Below, piece by piece: positions 12,140 through 22,119 of a DNA stretch of 64,000 nt. Location: positions 5,783,501 to 5,847,500 of the forward strand of contig OU612070.1 in assembly GCA_914767715.1 (NCBI GenBank). Direction: 5' to 3'. The notes below the pieces were generated by a model. The model was not told the DNA's origin, did no database searches, and saw only the letters and a list, made by a program, of their open reading frames with translations. How positions within the stretch are numbered: position 1 is the stretch's first letter; each line of letters opens with the position of its first letter. A program made the position numbers and the translations under genes. Source of the DNA: Membranipora membranacea. Lineage: Eukaryota > Bryozoa > Gymnolaemata > Cheilostomatida > Membraniporidae.

Positions 12140-12900
12140 CATTTGGCCTTCAGCTGTCACGGCCGATGCCACCAGTTGGCCATCTTGGGTTACGTCTTGG
12201 TGCTGGAGGCGTAGCCGGGTCTTGAGCTATTATCTCAGGTTTATTGTCCATAATTATATCTGCCGGCTCCCCATCTTCAGGTGAGCTCCCAGACTGGCGT
12301 CCCAGCGTCATAGGCTACCACTTTGGCGATGGGTTGTGTAGCAGGTTTGGCCCAATACTGTGTCTATCTGAGCCTTTTGTGGCCCAAAGGCTGCAGGCAA
12401 GGAAAGCAGTGGTCAATATTGCACCTTATTTGTCTTCCATTCAGCAGCTGGCTGGGCAAGAATCCTGCTGAAAGCCTGTTTCCACCAATCTTTCCACTGC
12501 TCCATTTGTTGCAGGGTGGTAAGGTGCTCATGTAAGGTGCACAATGCTTCTGTTCACACCATTCCTTGAATTCTCCTGAGGTGAAAGTGGTGGCATGGTC
12601 ACCGAAAATTGTGTTGGGTTAACCAAAATGAGCGAAGGACTGGTATCCTCAAGAATTGACTTCCATTCATAGGTCCAAACTTAGTGAGGAGCGGCTTGTG
12701 GTCAGTTACAGTCCGTTCAGCTGCTGGTAAAACTTCTTGGCACATTCTTTGAGTTTCACCCTGTGTTCGAAACGTTCTCAAATGGCCTCATGCTGCCGTC
12801 TGGATATCTGTGAAATAGAACTGTACCAATGCGCGTGTTAGAAGCACCACATACAATACCTGACAGCAATCTGGAGGAGTTGCTGTTTTGTTGCATCAAT
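12140..12900 (-). pseudogene. Ty3/gypsy pol relic (RNase H then integrase C-terminal part)
   Basis: At 12781-12650 the phrase TVTDHKPLLTKFGP is the RNase H signature of Ty3/gypsy pol. Further along the same strand, in shifting frames, are a TFTSGEFKEWC-like integrase block, PATNGAVERLVE near 12490, and LLNGRQIR near 12440, which are integrase catalytic-core and C-terminal landmarks in the right order. The tether and zinc-binding part are missing between RNase H and integrase. Frameshifts and stops are numerous. No LTRs recognised. Confidence 0.6.
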
Positions 12901-12999
12901 CCAGGTTTTGGTTAGACATTAAATTGGGTTTATGTTTCACAGTACAGAACAGGATTGTGGGTAACAATGTAGGAGGATACTCAGGTCTTCACTGTTACC

Positions 13000-14220
13000 T
13001 ACAATGTCATTTAGGTATAGTTATTTGGCTTTCTGCTGCAAGCGTAATCGATACTAGGTTGTTTGATTTGCCAACAGCGCTTTCCTGCACGATACCACGC
13101 TTAGTCCTGTGTTTGACAATAGATCCATAATGACTAATAATAGATCCATAATGAATAATCCATAAAGTATATGGATGCGAGTGATCTGGAATGATACTAG
13201 ATATCTGCATAGAAAGCTGGAACCGTGGTGGAAAGAAGTTTCTGATGATGTAACCTGGCAAGTGTATATCTGGTCTCAGTAGAATATCAGGCTGCCCTTT
13301 CGGTTGCATGAAATTTTTTTCATCTAAAACTTGATTAGTAATTTTGAGGGCTCTTTGATTCGTGCAGCCAAAGAGAGAGCAGCCCAATGCTCAAGGATCA
13401 CTAGCTGAGCTTAGAAAGTCTGCACGCTCAGAGCAGTTTAATTTTAAGCTTCTTAGATTGTATCCACCTTAAAAATGACAATGAATAGACAACCCGATAC
13501 ACTTAGGGATATCAATTACAGGCATATATCAAGCAAACATATCATATTTTTGTTGGTAACTATACTAAAACGCATATGCCCACCCTCGCTGTATTATTCA
13601 ATATAGTTAGGTTATGCAACCCGCTAGTGGTCCCTAATTAGTATAAACATAAACGTCAATGCCTGACATTTCACAATTAGTTGGTTTAGACTGTCGATGT
13701 TTGACACATTGTGATTGATAGGGCGATTAGCAAGACACTATCTTGATCGACCATAAATCTATTGTCATAATTGTGTACAGTTTCCCAGATAATCTCACTA
13801 TGACAACATTGTTGACATTTTTTATTGGGCTAACTTACTTGGGATTCCAAAGATTTTTCACAAACATAACACACAGGATACACAACTCTTATGGACAAAT
13901 TATCATAATTTTAATTCTAACGCAGACAGGCCATATGTGTATACCTATAATAGCATGTGGTGGTTATCTAGCCTGTCTGGACAACCTTTGTTGCGGGGGC
14001 GGGGGGTTCCCCCGCCGAACAAAGCTTGTAAGACGGTGGTGGTCATTCAAACATGATTTGCTAAATTAAACTAAATTAAACTGAAACTTATAAATTATAA
14101 ATCTTAGGTCATACTGGAGCTTTGTATGGCTTTGTACTGTACATGCATACGAATTGGCCACTAACCTATGTATTGGCTTCTGTCCCTGATTAGTTTGGAC
14201 AGACATCATCTAGCTCATCA
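13000..14220. other. No supportable gene; short repeats and a GC hairpin
   Basis: ATAGATCCATAATGA occurs twice in tandem at about 13121-13153. At 13986-14024 CTTTGTT and GCGGGGG pair with CCCCCGC and AACAAAG, forming a strong hairpin with a G-run. Long open frames here lack recognisable motifs. Confidence 0.4.
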
Positions 14221-14223
14221 ATA

Positions 14224-14640
14224 TCATTTTTGTGTCATTTTGATAATGGTTTTAGAAGGTACGAGCTGTTTTGTTGGCCAGTTGACAAGAATAGCTTTCA
14301 GCACAGATTTGAAGTAGGCAAAATCCGGATTATTGTTGAAGCCATTGGCACTGGCTTTTAGTGGTATGGCAGCATGTGGGCCTGCATTTATAGGCATTAC
14401 GAGATGATGAGACACATTGCGTAGAATATTACTAAAATGACTAGCGCAGATTGTAAACATGAAATCATTGAGGTTTGGAAGTTGCAAAGCTAAACAGTGT
14501 CCCTCATAGTCATATTCTGGGAGAATTACTCTCGATGCTCTTTTTTGTACGCTTTCAAGTGTGAAGTGTCCATCAGCCCTTCTTTGTGTAGCTTCTATAG
14601 CAGGCAATATTGCACTTGAGTTGTTGGTGTTTGAGATAGC
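14224..14640 (-). pseudogene. LINE reverse-transcriptase C-terminal tail (CR1-like)
   Basis: The frame contains ESVQKRASRVILPEYDYEG, followed by LQLPNLNDF and FTICASHF, the conserved tail seen after the RT domain of CR1/L2-type LINEs. It ends near the expected 3' end of such an element. A diverged second copy of its upstream end (about 75 bp) lies at about 14845-14920, a direct repeat of 14575-14660. Confidence 0.65.
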
Positions 14641-15230
14641 AGTGCAAAAGGAAGTATCATCGACTGAGACATATCATTTCTTTGCGTGATTACTTCCGAC
14701 TTATCAATGGACTGTCTTCTGTCTTCTTGATGGATATCATAATTATGACTAAAAAAGAACAGTTGAGCTAATGAATTGCATTAATTTGACTGGTTTAATT
14801 TGATGGTTCCCTCACAAGGAAATAAATTGATTTGTGGTTCGCCCATCTTTGTGTAGCCTCTATTGCAGGCAATATTGCACTTGAGTCGTTGGTGTTGAGA
14901 TAGCAGTGCAAAAGTTACATTGCATGATTACTTCCGACTTATAAGTGGACTGTTGGCGTAATTATCTCCTGCGTTTCATATACATCTCCATTAGATTATC
15001 CACCTTCTTCCACTGCACCTGGAGATCTCCTTAAAAAGCTTACTCTGAATACTAATCAATATTCTATCAAGATTTCCAGCCCACTCGTCGTCCCACAATC
15101 AATTCTGTGCTGCTCACCAACCTTTCTGCTATGGTATTCCTCTATCTGTAGCTGTTTGGCAAGGCAAGGGTGATATTGACCTGCACTGGTGTATTGATGC
15201 TGTAAGCTCTAATAATTCACAACCTGACAA

Positions 15231-16106
15231 ATGTTGACAGAATATGTATCTCTTCTGCCGAGAGGTCTGGCTGTGGTGATTGCTCTGATTAGTATCCTGA
15301 TTATCACTTGTAACATCCTAGTTATACTTACGTTTCAACGAATGAGGAAATATTCTCTTCAACAACTCTACATGATGGCGCTAGTCGGACCAGATTTACT
15401 CATGTTTATTGTGCATAGTATCTCTGCAGGGATGACAGCCAATGAGGGTATCTCTATGGATAAGTACCAATGTCATCTTTTGGGTGTGATCACATATACA
15501 GCAATAGGAGCAACTACCACTATTCACACTGCAATGTGTGTTGATCGGTGGTTTCTACTATTTGCTCCAATCAAGTATCGAGCATTTAAAATCATGGACA
15601 AATCAAGATATATTGTTTATCTTATCATCACTTTGTGTTATCTTATGCCAGTAGCTCTAAATTTTGTCCTACTATGTTTTAACCTGGTTGACTTTCATTT
15701 TGATCCATACTTCCCAAGCTGTGTCCTTACTACAGATACAGAAAACATTGCCGGGTATTCCATCAACGGCATATTTTTCGTTGTGATACCCATTTTCACT
15801 ACAGGATTCACCAATGTACATTTCGTACTGAAAGTTAAAAGTCTCCGAGGTAGCAACCGTTCCCGAGTTTGTAAATCTGTCAGAATTGTATTAATCATGG
15901 TGATGACATATTATGTTTGCTGGTTACCAACTGCAGTTTTTGTGGCTTGGTCACTTTTTGATTCAGAGTTAGCATCACGATCTATCTTTTTTTTCTCTAC
16001 CCAGATGCTAGCAGCCAACTCTGCAATGAGTCTCCCCATTTACTTGTTGACAAACCCAAGATTTAGGTCACAGTTTTGTGCCTTGATTCGTCGAGATGAA
16101 CGCTAA
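15231..16106 (+). CDS. Orphan class A (rhodopsin-like) GPCR, intronless
   Basis: A complete 291-residue seven-helix receptor of the plasma membrane. The N-terminus is only about 12 residues. TM1 is at about 13-35. TM3 carries the conserved cysteine in YQCHLL and ends in DRW instead of DRY. ECL2 contains the partner cysteine (FPSCVL). TM6 has the toggle motif CWLP. TM7 ends in NSAMSLPIY, so the usual NPxxY is LPIY. The C-terminal tail is about 20 residues. The frame has no interruptions and the start codon is the first ATG before TM1, which argues for a functional gene amid relics. The ligand cannot be guessed. No poly(A) signal AATAAA was seen close downstream. Confidence 0.85.
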   Translation: MLTEYVSLLPRGLAVVIALISILIITCNILVILTFQRMRKYSLQQLYMMALVGPDLLMFIVHSISAGMTANEGISMDKYQCHLLGVITYTAIGATTTIHTAMCVDRWFLLFAPIKYRAFKIMDKSRYIVYLIITLCYLMPVALNFVLLCFNLVDFHFDPYFPSCVLTTDTENIAGYSINGIFFVVIPIFTTGFTNVHFVLKVKSLRGSNRSRVCKSVRIVLIMVMTYYVCWLPTAVFVAWSLFDSELASRSIFFFSTQMLAANSAMSLPIYLLTNPRFRSQFCALIRRDER

Positions 16107-16157
16107 CACATTTGACTGATATTTTGAGTTTTGTTCATAGTTATCTCACATTTATTA

Positions 16158-18343
16158 TTAACCTTTTCGCCCCTAATCATTTTTTTCGAAACGGCCCCCA
16201 CCAGCCTAATTAGTTTTTGGGTGTATGTGGTATGTCGAGTGACCGATATCAAAATCCAAATATATCTTTTTCTAATCAAGTTATTCCAATACTCTTTTTT
16301 TTGTAGCTAATAGGAAACATACTCGGCTACAATATGATATATAATAAGATAAGGTTAAGAGTTATATAGGATATCATAGAACCACAAATCTCTTTATAGC
16401 GTTTCGCCCTATAGCCTATTCTTCGAAATCGGGTCCCACCAACAAACCCTTCAATACGCATGTTATTTTTGAAACTCCTTGATACTAATGTACAGAAAAT
16501 TTTATGCATATCGGAGCATTAGAAAAGAAGTTACAAATGTATGTGTCATCATGTCATTGACTAGCGACGGTCCTTACCACTGAATGTACTGTTACCAAGA
16601 GTCCAACCTCCATTATCGATTGTGCTGTGTATAATGTAACGGTGATAATTGAATTCTGTTTTTTGCAGATTATAGAGGAAACTATGTGCTACAATACTGC
16701 TCCAATAAAGTACTCCATATTAGTGCTCCATATTAGTACAATGTTTGATCTATTTTATACTCCATACGGAAATACGAAATTATAGTACATAAAATATTAT
16801 ACAATTGACAACATTACATACGACCACCATAGATTATTATTTACGATTTAATATACAATGTAGTTCAATAAAAGTACTAGATGTTTAGCTGGGTGTGCCA
16901 GGTCTCAAAGCACGGTGCTGGGCACAGTGGTATGTCTCCGCAAAGTGCGCAACAAAACAGGGTTTCTACACGCTTCCTTGTGCAGCCTACAAGCCGCTTA
17001 TTATTTTTGTTACAAATCCTACATTGCCGGGACTTCACAGTATTGGTTGCTGCAGACACAGGGTTTTTCGCAGGGAAATGGTTGATAGCATTCAGGCGAG
17101 CTATATCGGTTTCCGCAGATCGAGGACGGCCAGCCACTCCACTTCTGCACGCAGGGTCGGGCCCAGCTGACACAAGCAACTGGTCAATGAGTGAGAGCCT
17201 AAGCTGCAGGACAGGTATTGTGGACTGGGTGTGTTGTTGGTAAACAATGCAGCAGTTGTTCACAGTAATGTCTAGAAGATGAAAGAATAGTTTTTTGTAC
17301 CATTTTATGGTTCTCCTTTCCATGTGATAGTACTTGACCATTTGGTCCGCCAGGTCGACGCCACCCATTTGAGTATTGTAATCTAGAATAGGACCAGGTT
17401 TATAAATAGGTTGGTCGTCATGGGGGCGTTTTTCCAATTCTTGCAGCTCAAATTCGTCGTGCATGTTTGAACAAAACGTTATATAATTTTTGTCCATCCA
17501 ACACCCAGTAAGTACTGGCGGGCACGTGAAATATTGTGCTTCTCCTCTTTTGAGGAGTTGAGCGGGTTGCTTATGTTTTGTGTCCTTCGGTACATACTTG
17601 CGGTTTGAACGCAGGGTACCATACGCGTACGTCTTTTTCTCATAAAGGTCTTTCATGAGCAGCGGACTCTAGTACCAGTTATCCATGATTAGTTCGTGGA
17701 CCTGGTCCAAAAACCCATCCATCATATCGAGTACGATACGATGAGCGACACCCTGACTTAGGTCTCCGTTCTCACGGTCCTTGCCCTGGTACAGAGAGTA
17801 ACGGCAAACACATCCGGTGTCACTCTCCGCTAAAACATACCTTAGGGTCAGTTGCCCAGTAGGACTTCAATGTTGGCTTACGTACAATGCCGGTCAGCAT
17901 AACGAGGGCAAATAATCTTTCAAGGTCACCTTGAGTTATGGCGGTCCAGTTGGCATGTTTCCCAGCACCAAACCTGTTAGTCTCTATCAATATTAGGTCC
18001 ATGATGTCCTGTTGTAGCAGTAAGTGATAGTAGTTCAGTATTGTAGCATCTGGCGGCATATGAACTTTGAGTCCGGGTGCTCCTATGAAAGGTATATTAG
18101 CATTGTGCTGCGGCCAGCGTATTCTTACTCCATTGCCAGTCATCTGAAAAGTATTATTGACCAATGGCAGTCTATACTTCAAGTCAAACCTTTAGACTAT
18201 CGTAATAAACCCATAAAAACCTATTGGGTTGCTCAGAAAACTGTTGTTATGGTGATAATATGCTATCCCGGTTATACCGGGATCAGGCTGGTGGGAGCAC
18301 AACTCCTTCCCGGTTATACCTTGATCAGTCCTGAATGGGTTAA
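16158..18343 (-). mobile_element. piggyBac element, probable full extent
   Basis: TTAA at 16158-16161 is followed by CCTTTTCGCC, and TTAA at 18340-18343 is preceded by the complement of CCCATTCAGG. These are plausible piggyBac termini with the family's TTAA target. Subterminal repeats are visible at the right (CCCGGTTATACC at about 18269 and 18318). At the left, two related GC-rich blocks (about 16185-16215 and 16385-16450) resemble each other. The transposase pseudogene lies between. The termini match each other only loosely, so the left edge is less certain than the right. Confidence 0.5.
16877..18182 (-). pseudogene. piggyBac transposase (DDE_Tnp_1_7) pseudogene
   Basis: The N-terminal part (18182-17820) runs through FGAGKHANWTAIT and ALVMLTGIVRKP, the start of the piggyBac domain. 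A segment is then missing, which removes the first catalytic aspartate. 17815-17660 keeps the second aspartate in ELIMDNWY, but that tyrosine is followed by an in-frame TAG. The 17656-16877 frame is intact: it has the third aspartate in QMGGVDLADQM and a C-terminal cysteine-rich zinc-binding tail (CRICNKNNK ... CCALCGDIPLC). Deletion plus nonsense codon mean it is inactive. Confidence 0.85.
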
Positions 18344-18349
18344 TGCCAT

Positions 18350-19170
18350 CTCATATTGCAAAATCCAAAAATAATTGCTTTGCCAATTAATCCAATCAGA
18401 GTTGTTCACCTAATGGCTTGAACGGTTAATGTATGGTTGAATAATGATGATGACCTTGTAACAGCGCTCACACATCACTTCATAAACAACTCAGGGGTGA
18501 TTTAACAAAGGTTGCTCAGACTGATTTTCACTGGTGTAGCTGGTGGAATCAATGCCCATAATTCAAAATCTCTCATCTTCAAAAACAATTTCCCTGAAGT
18601 TCATTCAAACCTCATCACATGATAATGAGAGGAGACACATGGCTGAAGTGTAATAACTCTAAAGGGGAGCATATTTCAAACTAATTTCCTGAGCAATTGT
18701 AATACTAAAAATTGAGAAAAAGGCAACCTTACTAAAGAATAATGTCGAGATAGTCCAATCTTGGCTACGCTGCAGAACTTCAGATTGAAATTGTTCACAT
18801 TTTCGACTATTCTTAAGCCTGGTTTGAGCCTGATTGGCTCAGCTGGGGCAGCGTAACCACTAAGACTTTTTATACTTGGTGATTATGGTGTATTATCATG
18901 CAGGCGAAAATCATATTGGCTCTGCCCATTGTGATTGTTTTGCTAACAAATGCTCTGATAATCGATCGACTAGGAAAAGCAATTGTATGTTTATGACTGG
19001 CCGGTTCATGAAACTTTTAATATTGTAGCAATAAAGGAAGCCATAATAGTTCAAGAAATGACACAAATTGTATGTGTAGTTATTGATGAATGTCATATAG
19101 TTTTGGCGTGGTAGGTATGCTATTGGTCTGGTTGTTCTGTGGCTGTTCAAAATTTATTAGCTTATGGGCT
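18350..19170. other. No supportable gene
   Basis: Short frames only, with no motif, clear splice pattern or repeat recognised. Confidence 0.4.
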
Positions 19171-19177
19171 TACTGTC

Positions 19178-20135
19178 TAGAGGTGGAACGTAACAGGGTT
19201 AGGGAATCTCGGATTGGTCCATAAATTCAACCTCAGATTCGCCTGGATCACGCGTAACAACGTTAAATTAACCAGTCACAGCAGTTGAAATAAGCCGGCA
19301 GTAATGGTCAGTCTATCCTGAGGATAACTTATATTTAGGAATATGAATTCGCTGAAGTTTTCTGGGTCATCCTTGACCTCTTCTTGTCGATTAATATTCC
19401 CCGCTACTGAGATTAATCTCTCAGAAGCCACTGATGTACCCTGAATCGCCAGGAATTTCCTGGCCTGGGGTATGGGATATTTGCCGTTACACTTATCTGG
19501 GGCTGTATTGGCCCGACCAGCTCATAGCTAAGAAGTACAGCCTTTAGCACAGTGGCAACTGACTGGGTGTCATCGTTAACTGGTAGTTTGCTGGCTTATG
19601 GCTTACTGTGAGGGTGTGGTACTGGTAACAATAATATCTGTAAGTTTATCATTCTCTCCTCGGCAGATAGATAGGCCAGCAATTTCACTCTAGGATCCAG
19701 TAACGAGCAGATGTCTAGCGTCTCCTTTCTATTGACATATCTGTGAAGAAAACATGCCATGTTCTCTGATAATAATGGAACGTGAGTTGGGATACAATAA
19801 TACCTTTGCATTAAGTCATCTGATGAAATACTGCTACTAACAACTATCTGAACTAGGCTGGAGATCTAAATCTTGGGACTTGACATACCTTTTCTCCAGA
19901 TCATTGCGCATCCTCTTCATCAGCTCATGGATAGCAGGATTGAGTTTTATCTCTGTAGTGGGACTGCGGAGATTTCTAATCATCTGGTGCTGCAGTGGCC
20001 TTATGAGTGAAATTGAGCTCGATGACTCACTGCTCATGATTGAGGTTAGCAGTTTGAAGGGACCGAGTATATGAGCTCATCCACTGCCTCAGGGTCAACT
20101 TGCCTCCATAACTTGGAGAGAACCTTGTTCTATAA
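19178..20135 (-). pseudogene. hAT transposase relic with one terminal inverted repeat
   Basis: The left edge TAGAGGTGGAACG and the next 100 bases match the right end of the 6078-7014 element (CGTTAAATT and CCAGTCACAGCAG are shared). Reading leftward on the minus strand, 20037-19870 has MKRMRNDLEKRY, 19811-19596 has SLLDPRVKLLAYL, and 19470-19320 has the C-terminal dimerisation block KFLAIQGTSVASERLISVAG and FIFLNI. These are in the order expected for ZBED-type hAT transposases. Frames are broken. The second terminus was not found. Confidence 0.7.
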
Positions 20136-20149
20136 CAGCAAAACATTAA

Positions 20150-21140
20150 ATCAAGGCAAACGGGTGTACACCTGAAAATGCAGCAGAAATAGCAAAAGCA
20201 TTTTCAGGTAACAGTTTTCAGGAAACGTCTTTTTAGAACGCAATGCTTCTCATCTCTGACTATCAACACTCAGCTCTAACCACCCTCCAGCAAAACAGTA
20301 TTGATGCAATAATCTTAGTAAGGTTTCATGACAGTCTGCCATGCCATTGTTTGACCACACAAAAATTGTTCCTGTGTTTTGAGGTGATTGATAGGTGACT
20401 CTCACACACAAAATTTGTTATAATGCTGCCTGAAAGTGAAATAACCACTTTTCAGCTGGTCCCAAGCCCAGATAAACACATGGTTCAATGTTAAAAAAAA
20501 TTGAGAGCTTTGAGCAGTTCTAGATAAGCTATGTAAGGAGAGTAGCAGGTGGCACATACATATATAAGTATAATATATAGTTTCTAAAATCAGCTATATA
20601 TGTATTTGATTGATACCTCCAGATCTGCCCTCTTTGAGATCTTACTTTTATAACTACTGCTGCACATCCTGTACTAGTCACTTGGTCAGCCCAACCCTAC
20701 AGTAACCATAGCAAGTGATCGGGTGAAATGGGTATACATGCTCATCTAAATAGAAAAAAAGGACTCTTTAGCATAACATACATCAACTGGTCCCAGCCAC
20801 ATAATAATGTGACCAACAAATATAAAAACATTGTATAAGTAAGTAAAAAATATTAGATCAACACGGAAGTTGTGAGGACAGAATAATTCAATGGAAGTTT
20901 GCGATGCAAAAAGAGCGAGCCTTTGATAAAGATCAAAAATCCAAATCCAAACAGGTGATCGGGTAGTGAGCACTGATATCATTCTGTCGCGATTGTATCT
21001 CCGTCTCTACGTCAACTTCTTTTATTACGTCGTTTGTTTTGATGTACATACCCTGCAAGGTAACATGTTTATCGTTTTATATCTGTTTCAGTGTACAATT
21101 TTCACGGCTGGAGTTTTCTCCGGCACACAACTATTGGGTA
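20150..21140. other. No supportable gene
   Basis: AT-rich DNA with short frames. CAAGTGATCGGGT-like words near 20714 and 20954 are a minor repeat. Nothing else recognised. Confidence 0.35.
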
Positions 21141-21145
21141 TTGCT

Positions 21146-21151
21146 TTTATT
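21146..21151 (-). terminator. AATAAA poly(A) signal for the 112-residue gene
   Basis: AATAAA on the minus strand about 155 bases after the stop at 21307. Confidence 0.5.
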
Positions 21152-21306
21152 TTCAATGGTTTGTTATTTCACCACTTTTGTATGTTACTATCAAGGATTT
21201 TAGTAAAATTTTGTTACAACATGAAGTGGTTGATGTAAATGTGTTTTTACAGCCTTACTAACCAGCCAATGTCGATTTAGCTGACTCTCGAGCACAATTC
21301 TTGCTG

Positions 21307-21978
21307 TTAGTTTTGTAACTCAGAAAACAGCTCGAGATTCTGTTTGGTGTTAATTATATATCTCTCGATATCTCCTTCATCTGTGGTATCACACATGTTA
21401 AGGTAATGTGTGCCATAGTTCGCAAAGCCTCTATAATAGCTATGCCATCCATCCTATACAAACAATGAACGGTAGTCGTGGACAGTTAGAATTCCTTAGC
21501 AACAGCATACCATGCTTATTGTGTCAGTAGCAGGCTGGAAGTATGAGTGATCTGTTGGAGGCTCTTCTTGTACTGCATTTAGATTTATATATGGTACTGT
21601 CATTGTCCCCTGAAATAAGAACGAATCCATGTCGATTTGTCGCTTGAACAACAACAACAACAACAACAACAACAACTGGGCCAACAACTCGTAGGTGCAA
21701 GGGCTATTTTTTGTTGACATGATGCAACTACTTAAACCAGGGATATATTATTTTCCATTGACAGCACCGGTGACTCTCTGTTAATAACAAAATAAACCTG
21801 AAAGTGAATATCATATTCATGTGACTAAAACATTTAGGTTTAAATATAAACGCATGACCGTAAAAGTTGTACATCTGGAGCTCACCTTCAAAAGGTCTTG
21901 CTCGATGTGCAATGGTGCACAGAGCACGGGAGGTTGAACCCTGAGTCCGACTACCGCACCTTCGAAATTCACACACAT
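21307..21978 (-). CDS. Three-exon gene for a 112-residue uncharacterised protein
   Basis: Exon 1 is 21978-21886 (31 codons, donor AAG/gtgagc). Exon 2 is 21609-21511 (33 codons, acceptor TTTCAG, donor ATG/gtatgc). Exon 3 is 21453-21307 (48 codons plus TAA, acceptor TATAG). All introns are phase 0 and every exon length is a multiple of three. The protein begins MCVNFEGAVVGL, has no signal peptide or membrane segment, and is rich in aromatic residues in exon 3 (DGWHSYYRGFANYG ... HYLNMCD), which is where I would expect any conserved core. A stop lies upstream in frame, so this ATG is the likely start. I do not recognise the family. The compact structure resembles small ciliary or microtubule-associated proteins, but that is only an impression. 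Confidence 0.6.
21647..21675. repeat. (CAA)n microsatellite
   Basis: About nine CAA units, inside intron 1 of the 112-residue gene model just upstream of exon 2. Confidence 0.85.
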
Positions 21979-22119
21979 TTTCTTGCCAAATCTAGGTTCT
22001 TCGGCGTCAATTGTTCGCCATAGCTAGCTAGCATAGTAATGTTTATTTGGATGTTTCCTGGTCCTCAGTTACTATTTGGGTTTACAAAGTGGTGACTCTC
22101 CTTGCAGCAAGCAAATGTC

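Noticed and set aside
13007-13387. 126-codon minus-strand open frame
   Set aside because: No recognised domain, covers a short tandem repeat, and residue use looks random.
13743-14069. 108-codon plus-strand open frame
   Set aside because: No motif or splice context; composition follows AT-rich DNA and a G-rich hairpin.
20966-21238. Hydrophobic 90-codon plus-strand frame that could be a membrane protein
   Set aside because: Hydrophobicity reflects T-rich codons; it overlaps the 3' UTR of the minus-strand gene.
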